DNA from: Candidatus Tayloriibacteriota bacterium
Lineage (GTDB): Bacteria > Patescibacteriota > Minisyncoccia > Phycocordibacterales > PALSA-1337
DNA length: 18,198 bases
NCBI GenBank assembly: GCA_026395095.1
Contig: JAPLZI010000047.1
Location: 1-18,198 of the forward strand
Reading direction: 5' to 3'
The notes under the pieces were generated by a model. It searched no databases. It was not told the DNA's origin and saw nothing but the letters and a program-made list of their open reading frames with translations. Positions 11,643 to 18,198 of the stretch are shown here, piece after piece. The number at the start of each line of letters is the position of its first letter. Position 1 is the first letter of the stretch. Position numbers and translations under genes: made by a program.

Positions 11643-14162
11643 ATGAGCAAGAAAGCCGGAGACGGCGCCAATCAGGCGGCCGACAATAAGGGCGATTACA
11701 AGTCCCAAAGGAAGGAGTCAACAGGCGCGCCGCGTGTAGGTGCAGGCGTAATCGGTCGTTCTATCACGACTGAAATGCGTGAATCATTCCTCGACTATGC
11801 CATGTCAGTCATCACTGACCGCGCTCTTCCGGATGTTCGCGACGGTCTCAAACCTGTGCATCGCCGCATCCTCTATGCCATGCACGAGAAAGGTCTCACT
11901 TCTTCGGCCAAATTCCGCAAGTCAGCTGTTCCAGTCTCTGACACGATGGGTAATTATCACCCACACGGCGATGCAGCGATCTACGAATCCCTCGTGAAGA
12001 TGGCGCAGGATTTTACGATGCGTTATCCGCTCATTCAGGGACAGGGTAACTTCGGTACTGTCGACGGCGATCCTGCTGCCGCGATGCGTTATACGGAGGC
12101 CCGCATGGCCAAGATCTCTGCCGAGCTCCTCAAGGATATAGACAAGAATACCGTCGAATTTCGACCCAACTACGATGGCACGAAGAAAGAACCGTCGGTT
12201 CTGCCCACAGCTGTTCCAAACTTACTTCTGAACGGCACTCTCGGTATTGCTGTCGGTATGGCCACTAACATCGCTCCTCACAACCTCCGTGAAGTCGTCG
12301 ATGCCACTGTCCACCTTATCGATAACAAAGATGCCTCCACCGAGGATGTTTTGCAATTCGTAAAAGGCCCAGATTTTCCGCTTGGCGCAGTCGTCTATGG
12401 CGAGAAGGATATCCATCATGCGTATACCACCGGCCGTGGCGGCATGACCGTGCGCGGCGAAGCCGAGATCACCGAAGACAAGAAGGGTCAGTACCAGATC
12501 ATCATCACCTCGATTCCATTCCGCGTGAATAAAAGCGAGCTCATCATCAGGATCGCGGACCTAGTGCGCGAGAAGGTCATCGAGGGCGTAAAGGCTTTGC
12601 GCGATGAATCAGACAAGGAGATGCGCATCGTTATAGATTTGAAGCAAGGCTCATATCCAGAGAAAGTTCTGAACCTTCTCTACAAGCACACCCAACTCGA
12701 AGAGATGTTCCACATGAATACAGTGGCTCTCGTCGGCGGCGTTCCACAAACTCTCGGTCTCAAGTCCATCTTGCAGGAATTCATCATCCATCGCATAGAG
12801 GTCGTTCGTCGCCGGACCCAGTTTGATCTCACTGCGGCTGAAGCCCGCGAACATATTCTTCTAGGTCTTAAGAAAGCCCTTGACCACATAGACGAGATCA
12901 TCACTTTGATACGCGCCTCGAAGGACGCGCCCGAAGCCCATGCCGGCCTCATGAAAAAGTTCAAGTTCAGTGATCTGCAGGCGACCGCGATCTGTGAGAT
13001 GCGCCTCGTCAAGCTCGCTGGCCTAGAACGCAAGAAAGTTCTCGATGAGCTCAAAGATGTCCAGGCTCTCATCGAGGATCTGAAAGGTATTCTAGGTAGT
13101 GAAAAACGCGTTCGCACGATCATTAAGGATGAGCTTGTGGATATAAAGAATAAATATGGCGATGATCGTCGGACAAAAGTCGTGAAGCATGGAGTCAAGG
13201 AATTTAGCGCCGAGGATCTCATAGCCGACGAGGAGTCCGTGCTCATTTTGACCAAGGGCGGCTATATCAAGCGCACCGATCCATCAGAATACAGGAAACA
13301 GAAACGCGGTGGCATCGGCGTTGTCGATCTGGACACGAAGGAGGAGGATTTCATCACTCATTTGGTCTACGCGACCACTCACAACGACCTTCTATTCTTT
13401 ACAGACAAAGGCAAGGCTTACCAAATAAAGATGCATGAAATTCCAGAAGGCAGGCGGGCCACAAAAGGCAAGTCCATCATGAATTTCCTGTCGCTTTCCG
13501 ATAGTGAACGCGTGACTTCTATTCTGCCTATGCCGAAGAACAAGAAGGATGCCGAAGGACTATCGCTCCTCATGGTCACAAAGACCGGTACAGGCAAGAA
13601 GTCATCAGCCAAACATTTTAAGGATGTTCGTCGTTCAGGCCTCATCGCGATCTCTCTAGATGACGGCGACGAACTCATTTCTGTATCGTTCGTAGGTAAA
13701 TCCGACGAGGTGTCTATTGCCACGAAGGAAGGGCAGTCGATCCATTTCAAGGAGAGCGATGTGCGCGAGATGGGTAGGAATGCTGGCGGAGTCCGCGTTA
13801 TCCGGCTCGATAAGAACGATTGTGTCATCTCTGCTGACGTGGTTTCGAAGGACGCCAAGAATCCGGCATTGTTCGTGATGGGTGCAAATGGTTATGGCAA
13901 GAAAACCAAACTTTCCGAATACAAAGTCCAGAAACGCGGCGGTTCGGGCATTCTAACCATGAATGTAACGGCGAAGACGGGTCCTCTCATGGCGGCTCGC
14001 GTGGTCACGGATCTAGATGAAGAGGTTGTGGCTATGTCGAAGAAGAGCCAGGTTATCCGTGTCGATCTCACCGAAATTCCTACTTTGAGTCGTGCTACGC
14101 AGGGTGTTCGCGTCATGAAGCTCCGCGAAGGGGATTCATTGGCGAGCTTGATTTGTTTGTGA
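11643..14162 (+). CDS. gyrA: DNA gyrase subunit A
   Basis: An 839-residue type IIA topoisomerase A subunit that cuts and rejoins DNA with GyrB to introduce negative supercoils. A low-complexity N-terminal tail (1-38) precedes the core ITTEMRESFLDYAMSVI. The winged-helix domain has YHPHGDAAIYES at 105-116 and the catalytic Tyr150 in AAAMRYTEARM. A coiled-coil region follows (about 380-510). The C-terminal beta-pinwheel begins near 525 and holds a GyrA box as QKRGGIG (553-559) plus a related QKRGGSG (763-769), which favours GyrA over ParC. At the quinolone-resistance positions (E. coli Ser83 and Asp87) it has Ala111 and Glu115. It ends without the acidic tail of E. coli GyrA. gyrB is not in the window. 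Confidence 0.95.
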   Translation: MSKKAGDGANQAADNKGDYKSQRKESTGAPRVGAGVIGRSITTEMRESFLDYAMSVITDRALPDVRDGLKPVHRRILYAMHEKGLTSSAKFRKSAVPVSDTMGNYHPHGDAAIYESLVKMAQDFTMRYPLIQGQGNFGTVDGDPAAAMRYTEARMAKISAELLKDIDKNTVEFRPNYDGTKKEPSVLPTAVPNLLLNGTLGIAVGMATNIAPHNLREVVDATVHLIDNKDASTEDVLQFVKGPDFPLGAVVYGEKDIHHAYTTGRGGMTVRGEAEITEDKKGQYQIIITSIPFRVNKSELIIRIADLVREKVIEGVKALRDESDKEMRIVIDLKQGSYPEKVLNLLYKHTQLEEMFHMNTVALVGGVPQTLGLKSILQEFIIHRIEVVRRRTQFDLTAAEAREHILLGLKKALDHIDEIITLIRASKDAPEAHAGLMKKFKFSDLQATAICEMRLVKLAGLERKKVLDELKDVQALIEDLKGILGSEKRVRTIIKDELVDIKNKYGDDRRTKVVKHGVKEFSAEDLIADEESVLILTKGGYIKRTDPSEYRKQKRGGIGVVDLDTKEEDFITHLVYATTHNDLLFFTDKGKAYQIKMHEIPEGRRATKGKSIMNFLSLSDSERVTSILPMPKNKKDAEGLSLLMVTKTGTGKKSSAKHFKDVRRSGLIAISLDDGDELISVSFVGKSDEVSIATKEGQSIHFKESDVREMGRNAGGVRVIRLDKNDCVISADVVSKDAKNPALFVMGANGYGKKTKLSEYKVQKRGGSGILTMNVTAKTGPLMAARVVTDLDEEVVAMSKKSQVIRVDLTEIPTLSRATQGVRVMKLREGDSLASLICL

Positions 14163-14204
14163 TGCGCATAGATTGTGTATTTTAATAGATTAAATTATTA
14201 GCAT

Positions 14205-15272
14205 ATGCAACAAAATAAAAACTGGATAATCGGAATAGTCATCGTTATTCTATTGATTATCGTTATTGTCGGAGTTTCATCGAGGAAAAACACATCAGAA
14301 AATAAATATTTTACAGTTGGCGCTGTTTTACCACTGACTGGCCCAGCGGCTCTATGGGGTGAAACTGTAAAAAATGGAATGGAGTTGGCACTTGAACAAA
14401 AAGCTGGCATGAGGATTCTCTATGAAGATAGCAAATCTACTGCCGCTGACGGTATTTCTGCCTATAATCTGCTTCAGAACAAAGGAGTTGATCTTAGCGT
14501 GTCGGAAACATCTCTAGTTGCTGTCCCTCTTTCGAAGATTGCCCTAGAAAGAAAATTGCCCTTGCTGGTCTCCTTAGTTGCCACTGAACATTCAAAAATA
14601 GTGAATGATTACACGACGCGATATTATACTGACCCGACCAATTATGCTATTCCTGCCTTCAACGATCCGCTATCTCCAGTCATTAAAGCAAAGAAAATAG
14701 CCTTATTGCACAGAAACGATGAATTGGGCGTTTCGGTAAAAGACAGGATTGTGGAATTGAGCGCGACAAATAAAAAAGAAATTGTGTTGCAGGAATCTTT
14801 TACGCCAAATGAGAAGGATTATCGTACAGTTTTGACGAAAGTTAAGAATTCCGGAGCTGATGTATTCATTTTCGTCGTTGCAAATCCAGTAGAAGCAGTA
14901 GGTATAGTAAAAACTGCAAAAGAATTGAATATCAATATACCTATGATCGAATCCTCAGCAGTCTTTGCCGATCTGGATACTCGTAAACAAGCCGGCGATA
15001 TCTCCTTCTATTCGACCTCATATGACTTTTCATTGCCTGGGAAAGCCGAAGACTTTAAAACAAAATATTTGGAAAAATTTGGGAAGGCACCTAATTTTGG
15101 GTCTGCTTTCGGGTATGACATAGTTAATCTAATAGATATTTGCAAGAATAAAAAAGAGGCTGTTCGTGAATGCTTATCTGGGGTAAATCAAATCGACGGC
15201 GTGGCAGGAACTGCAAAACAGACAGCTCCCGGAGACTTTGTTGTTTCTATGCATTTGGAAAAAGTTAATTAA
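14205..15272 (+). CDS. Membrane-anchored LivK-like periplasmic binding protein
   Basis: A 355-residue type 1 periplasmic-binding-fold protein of the branched-chain amino acid receptor class (Peripla_BP_6). Residues 7-24 form one hydrophobic helix with no lipobox Cys, so it is probably anchored by a signal anchor. The binding domain begins YFTVGAVLPLTGPAALWGETVKNGMELA (35-62), typical of LivJ/LivK, and later has KKIALLHRNDELGVSVKDR and SGADVFIFVV. No ABC permease or ATPase genes are nearby, so it may work with a transporter encoded elsewhere, or as a sensor or scavenger. It follows gyrA by 42 nt; TAAATT at 14191-14196 could be a -10. Ligand unknown. Confidence 0.85.
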   Translation: MQQNKNWIIGIVIVILLIIVIVGVSSRKNTSENKYFTVGAVLPLTGPAALWGETVKNGMELALEQKAGMRILYEDSKSTAADGISAYNLLQNKGVDLSVSETSLVAVPLSKIALERKLPLLVSLVATEHSKIVNDYTTRYYTDPTNYAIPAFNDPLSPVIKAKKIALLHRNDELGVSVKDRIVELSATNKKEIVLQESFTPNEKDYRTVLTKVKNSGADVFIFVVANPVEAVGIVKTAKELNINIPMIESSAVFADLDTRKQAGDISFYSTSYDFSLPGKAEDFKTKYLEKFGKAPNFGSAFGYDIVNLIDICKNKKEAVRECLSGVNQIDGVAGTAKQTAPGDFVVSMHLEKVN

Positions 15273-15328
15273 ATTTAGCATGTAAGAGGAAAGGGACGGA
15301 AAAAAGGGTGAAGCGGTCGGAGGGAGGT

Positions 15329-15340
15329 AACACATGTGTT
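15329..15340. repeat. 12-bp perfect palindrome
   Basis: AACACATGTGTT reads the same on both strands. It lies 5 nt before the larger palindrome at 15346-15371, upstream of the TrpR-like gene, and may be a second protein-binding site. Confidence 0.4.
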
Positions 15341-15345
15341 TTGCG

Positions 15346-15371
15346 TGCCACTATACTTTAGTATAGTGGCA
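15346..15371. promoter_or_regulatory. 26-bp perfect inverted repeat, candidate operator
   Basis: The arms TGCCACTATACT (15346-15357) and AGTATAGTGGCA (15360-15371) are exact reverse complements around TT. No T-run follows on either strand, so it is not a typical terminator. The core ACTA..TAGT symmetry recalls TrpR-type operators in general form, and the next gene is TrpR-like, so autoregulation is a reasonable guess. It may instead form an RNA hairpin after the upstream gene. It sits about 75-100 nt before the ATG at 15447. Confidence 0.5.
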
Positions 15372-15417
15372 TTCGAACCGACATAGTGCTTCTGACCTCT
15401 GTAGATTGGGATGTCTT

Positions 15418-15423
15418 TATAAT
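15418..15423 (+). promoter_or_regulatory. -10 box of the TrpR-like gene
   Basis: Perfect TATAAT, 23 nt before the ATG at 15447. The -35 region is poor (CTGACC at 15392-15397 is 20 nt away), as expected if a regulator acts here. The 26-bp palindrome lies 46 nt upstream. Confidence 0.4.
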
Positions 15424-15446
15424 TATATGAACATTAATTGATAAAT

Positions 15447-15827
15447 ATGGAATTATGGGACCCTGTGGCAATAGAACTCAAGGCTATGCTGGACAATCCA
15501 GATGCTTTCAAAAAAGCGTCTGATCTTTTGGACCCAGTTTTCAGAGATAAAGACGGTGAACGATTAATAAAAGCATTTTTGGCGGCACAGACTTCAAGGG
15601 AAATGTCTTTTTTCTTAAAAGACATCCTAACTGATAAGCAGATTGATCATTGTAAGAAAAAAATGTGTGCAGCTGGCATGTTAATCAACGGTATGTCTTA
15701 TGAATTTATAGAAGAAGCTACTGGTCTTACTCCTAGAATAATTGCTCGAATATCTAAAAAACTCAAGGAATTTGATGGTGGTTATAATACTGTATTGTCC
15801 AGGTTATATCCTTCAATATTCTCATAA
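15447..15827 (+). CDS. TrpR-like (YerC/YecD family) DNA-binding protein
   Basis: A 126-residue, mostly helical protein. Residues about 42-110 follow the TrpR superfamily pattern: LAAQTSREMSFFLKDILTDKQIDHCKKKMCAAGMLINGMSYEFI then a helix-turn-helix EEATGLTPRIIARISKKLK, matching Trp repressor (LL-T-ER-xx-R ... L..G.S-Q-R-E ... TITR). Bacterial YerC/YecD members share this fold; their ligand and targets are generally unknown. I use ATG 15447; an in-frame TTG at 15438 is possible. Closely spaced palindromes lie upstream, and no tryptophan biosynthesis genes are present, so ligand and regulon cannot be inferred. No clear Shine-Dalgarno. Confidence 0.8.
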   Translation: MELWDPVAIELKAMLDNPDAFKKASDLLDPVFRDKDGERLIKAFLAAQTSREMSFFLKDILTDKQIDHCKKKMCAAGMLINGMSYEFIEEATGLTPRIIARISKKLKEFDGGYNTVLSRLYPSIFS

Positions 15828-15869
15828 TCCATTGTCCCCAGCACGATTAGGCCATCAAGGGTCGATTTG

Positions 15870-15878
15870 TGCTAAAAT
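15870..15878 (+). promoter_or_regulatory. Extended -10 of the UbiE-like methyltransferase gene
   Basis: TGCTAAAAT ends 9 nt before the ATG at 15888, so the leader would be about 3 nt. The element lies within a short inverted repeat, GTGCT (15869-15873) and AGCAC (15882-15886), which could be a small operator or hairpin. No convincing -35. Confidence 0.5.
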
Positions 15879-15887
15879 TACAGCACC

Positions 15888-16406
15888 ATGTTCTCTGATC
15901 CTGGAGCAAATATCGCTAAACTCGGTGTCACTGATGGCATGAGGATTGTCGACTTTGGCGCTGGTTCTGGATTCTATTCGATAGAGGCCGCGAAGAAGGT
16001 TGGTGCCAGCGGTCATATATATGCTGTTGATGTACAGAAGAACCTGCTCGGTCGGTTGCGCTCCATGGCTTTAGCCCAGGGACTCAAGAATATTGAGGTA
16101 ATCTGGGGGAATGTTGAGAAGATTGGTGGGAGTAAGCTTAAAGATGGCATTGCTGACAGAGCTATAGTGTCCAACATACTTTTTGAGATTGGGAAAATGG
16201 ATGATTTTGCCCTAGAAATAAAACGCGTCGTAAAACCTGGCGGCAAAGTTATGGTCGTCGAATGGGACCAAGCCAGCCATATGCCTAAAGAGGCCTTAGT
16301 CCCTAAAGCTAAGGCCGAGACCACGTTTGAAAAATGCGGTTTCAAGCTTGAACAGTCATTTTCGGCCGGAGCCAGCCACTATGGGCTAATTTTCGCGCGG
16401 ACCTAA
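15888..16406 (+). CDS. Small class I SAM-dependent methyltransferase (UbiE-like)
   Basis: A 172-residue protein consisting of little more than the SAM-binding fold: motif I VDFGAGSGFYSIEAAKKVG at 21-39, the acidic strand-2 end in YAVDVQKNLL, DRAIVSNILFEIG as motif IV, and VVKPGGKVMVVEWD as post-motif. This pattern is near the UbiE/Methyltransf_25/31 group. It lacks the extra domains of quinone or arsenite methyltransferases, and no quinone or arsenic genes are nearby, so the substrate is unknown. It starts 60 nt after the TrpR-like gene with its own extended -10 and is followed after 24 nt by the binding-protein gene. Confidence 0.85.
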   Translation: MFSDPGANIAKLGVTDGMRIVDFGAGSGFYSIEAAKKVGASGHIYAVDVQKNLLGRLRSMALAQGLKNIEVIWGNVEKIGGSKLKDGIADRAIVSNILFEIGKMDDFALEIKRVVKPGGKVMVVEWDQASHMPKEALVPKAKAETTFEKCGFKLEQSFSAGASHYGLIFART

Positions 16407-16430
16407 TGTGAGATTTTACACAAACCAAAC

Positions 16431-17732
16431 ATGAAAACGACAAAATTTCAAATCACAGTTTTAATAATCTTCGTTATCTTCATTATCGGCGGAGTCGTGA
16501 TGTTCGCAACCTACAAAGGTAGTCAGGGAGAGAATCGACTTCCACCTATCACTATCTGGGGGACTTTTCCGAAGGATAAATTTGATCTGTATGTGTCGAA
16601 AGTAAATAATTCTCTGACACTACCGCTCACTGTTACTTATGTGGAGCAAAATTCATCAGAATTCCTGAACAACTTCGTGGCCGCTCTAGCTAGGGGTAAT
16701 GGCCCGGATGCAGTTCTCATTCCAGCTGATATGCTATTGCCGGCCCAAGATAAGCTCACGCTTATCCCATACTCGGCTTTTTCGCAGAGGGCGTTTTTGA
16801 ACCAATTCATCGATGAGGCTGGCGTGTATCTGGGTACAGACGGTCTTATGGGTGTTCCGTTCTCCGTGGATCCGATGGTCATGTATTGGAATCGCGATAT
16901 GTTCAATGCGGCTGGAATCGCCACAACTCCTAAATACTGGGATGAATTCACGGCTATCAATAAGAAGCTTACTATAAAGGACGACAACGGCACGGTTACG
17001 AGGAGCGCCATAGCTATGGGTGATTTTTACAATGTTACCAATGCCCGTGAATTGCTCGGGAGCCTAATCCTCCAATCTGGCAATCCTATCACCGCGCCGG
17101 ACAATTATGGTGCGCTTGTAAGTACGCTCAAACCCACTGGTGACAAGAGTCCTGTACCAGCAGTGACTTTCTTTACGCAGTTCGTCGATCCTGGCAATGA
17201 GAATTATTCCTGGAACCATAGCTGGCCAGACTCAAAAACGGCCTTTGTTTCCGGCAAACTAGCGACATATTTTGGTTTGGCATCTGAGCTCTACAACATA
17301 CGCCAAAAGAATCCGAATCTTAATTTTGATGTTGCGACTATGCCGCAACTCCGTACGGGAGGTATAACGGCTACTTACGGCAAGATCTATGGGTTTTCTA
17401 TTGTGAAGCAATCACAGGTTGCGAATGCAGCGTTTCAGGTAATATCTACTTTGACCCTACCGCAATTCCTGGGGGAGATTTCAAGTTCCATGTATCTACC
17501 GTCGGTTTCCCGCGACATCATAGCAGCTGGAACTAAGGATCCATACATAGCGATGTTCAATGTGGGCGCGCTTATCTCGAGGACTTGGCGTGATGCTGAC
17601 CCGGCTGAATCAAGCAAGGTCCTGGGTACGATGGTGCAGGCTATAACCACAGGTCAGAAGTCAATCTTCCAGGCGCTCACTGATGCCGCCGGTCGGTATG
17701 ATCTCATATTGCAGAGGGCAGTGGGGCAGTAG
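16431..17732 (+). CDS. Membrane-anchored extracellular solute-binding protein (family 1, MalE-like)
   Basis: A 433-residue type 2 periplasmic-binding-fold protein of the SBP_bac_1/8 class. Residues 7-27 form one hydrophobic anchor without a lipobox Cys. Typical segments follow: PPITIWGTF (38-46), an early hinge strand with NNFVAALARGNGPDAVLIPADML, GVPFSVDPMVMYWNRDMFNAAGI with PKYWDEFTAINKKL (the most recognisable family motif), and SKTAFVSGKLATYFGLASE. The family usually binds sugars or oligosaccharides for ABC import, but no permease or ATPase genes are visible. The next gene, 35 nt on, encodes a T4SS-type pilin, so this protein may belong to a surface apparatus instead of a transporter (inference). 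Confidence 0.85.
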   Translation: MKTTKFQITVLIIFVIFIIGGVVMFATYKGSQGENRLPPITIWGTFPKDKFDLYVSKVNNSLTLPLTVTYVEQNSSEFLNNFVAALARGNGPDAVLIPADMLLPAQDKLTLIPYSAFSQRAFLNQFIDEAGVYLGTDGLMGVPFSVDPMVMYWNRDMFNAAGIATTPKYWDEFTAINKKLTIKDDNGTVTRSAIAMGDFYNVTNARELLGSLILQSGNPITAPDNYGALVSTLKPTGDKSPVPAVTFFTQFVDPGNENYSWNHSWPDSKTAFVSGKLATYFGLASELYNIRQKNPNLNFDVATMPQLRTGGITATYGKIYGFSIVKQSQVANAAFQVISTLTLPQFLGEISSSMYLPSVSRDIIAAGTKDPYIAMFNVGALISRTWRDADPAESSKVLGTMVQAITTGQKSIFQALTDAAGRYDLILQRAVGQ

Positions 17733-17767
17733 ATAAGTAGATAAACATAAACAGAGAATAAAAACAC

Positions 17768-18198
17768 ATGGAATATTCATCAAAGAAATTAATCATAGTC
17801 GCGGTTGCCGGGGTTTTTTTATTGTCTTTGGCTGGTGTAGCCAACGCTGTTGATAATGTTCCTCAGGTCAATCTGAATCAGACGCCGACTAAGACGAATG
17901 AGCCGTTTGGCGCATTTAAGATCATGCAGTGCGACGGACCGGCTATGTTGAATAATGTTTCGACGCACATGGTTAAGGATACCAATGGTAAGTGGGTAGT
18001 TGAACAAATAAACGGCAAGAACTGGGAACCTGATCCGAAGTTTGTTTCTTGTGATTTCCGTGGGTTGATGATCCAAGCCCAATTTCTAATCAATGCCGCC
18101 ATTGTTATCGGCGTTCTGGCAGCAATGATCGGCTTTGCTTATGCCGGATTCCTCTATATTACTGGTACACAGGAGAACCTGAAGAAGGCAAAAGCCAT
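17768..18198 (+). CDS. T4SS-type pilin (TrbC/VirB2-like), 3'-truncated by the window edge
   Basis: The frame is open from ATG 17768 to the end of the window (143 codons and no stop). Residues 1-27 form a signal peptide: KK, a hydrophobic core (LIIVAVAGVFLLSLAGV) and an ANA cleavage site before Val28. A polar region with Cys55 and Cys95, which could form a disulfide outside, is followed by a hydrophobic segment at about 106-131 (INAAIVIGVLAAMIGFAYAG) and then LYITGTQENLKKAKA, the TM-plus-basic-turn pattern of VirB2/TrbC and CPR T4SS-type pilins. A second TM helix would be expected past the edge. Genes for VirB4/VirB6-like proteins may follow outside the window. The signal peptide would be a substrate of LepB. 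Confidence 0.8.
   Translation, partial: MEYSSKKLIIVAVAGVFLLSLAGVANAVDNVPQVNLNQTPTKTNEPFGAFKIMQCDGPAMLNNVSTHMVKDTNGKWVVEQINGKNWEPDPKFVSCDFRGLMIQAQFLINAAIVIGVLAAMIGFAYAGFLYITGTQENLKKAKA

Noticed and set aside
15365..15395. GGTTCGAAT on the minus strand, resembling a tRNA T-loop
   Set aside because: The flanking bases do not form a T-stem (two mismatches in five) and no D-arm, anticodon arm or acceptor pairing is found in the right places.
1..18198. Alternative genetic code (UGA = Gly) as in some CPR lineages
   Set aside because: TGA ends the thermonuclease and gyrA frames at sensible lengths, and conserved Gly positions are coded by GGN.

Overview
The window most resembles the genome of a Candidate Phyla Radiation (Patescibacteria) bacterium, probably Parcubacteria-like. 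Reasons: small, tightly packed genes; CPR-style versions of thermonuclease, bS21, FtsA and S1; a small one-TM protein and a T4SS-type pilin of kinds I associate with CPR genomes; and substrate-binding proteins anchored by one TM helix instead of a lipid. TGA acts as a normal stop (e.g. at the ends of the thermonuclease and gyrA), so the Gracilibacteria code with UGA = Gly is not used. The lineage is inferred from gene style; no search was run.

Layout. (1) 1-718, plus: 3' part of a thermonuclease gene, overlapping by ATGA a MazF/PemK-type toxin gene with no antitoxin beside it. (2) 719-862: a convergent intergenic stretch holding what looks like an independent minus-strand small RNA gene, with a promoter, a folded body and a hairpin end. 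(3) 863-7384, minus: a long cluster read as lepB, HisRS-like gene, rpsU (bS21), ybeY, ftsA, YdjM-like membrane hydrolase, ftsZ, AhpF-type flavoprotein reductase; it joins cell division, protein export, ribosome function and redox. (4) 7442-8748, plus: pth and a methyltransferase, divergent from lepB. (5) 8799-10070, minus: four-repeat S1 protein. (6) 10192-11213, plus: metallo-beta-lactamase-fold protein and a one-TM protein; then YbjQ-family protein (minus, 11229-11552). (7) 11643-17732, plus: gyrA, anchored LivK-like binding protein, TrpR/YerC-like regulator behind a cluster of palindromes, small UbiE-like methyltransferase, anchored MalE-like binding protein. (8) 17768 to the end: 5' part of a signal-peptide-bearing pilin (TrbC/VirB2-like), possibly the start of a T4SS/pilus locus beyond the window.

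Most notable: the probable small RNA at about 721-814; the HisRS paralogue whose catalytic motifs are all eroded; the palindrome cluster before the TrpR-like gene; and a repeated promoter design (TGCTAnnnT placed 6-12 nt before ATG) predicting leaderless or nearly leaderless mRNAs for several genes. No gene-free stretch exceeds 300 bases. No tRNA, rRNA, CRISPR array, insertion sequence or prophage was seen.
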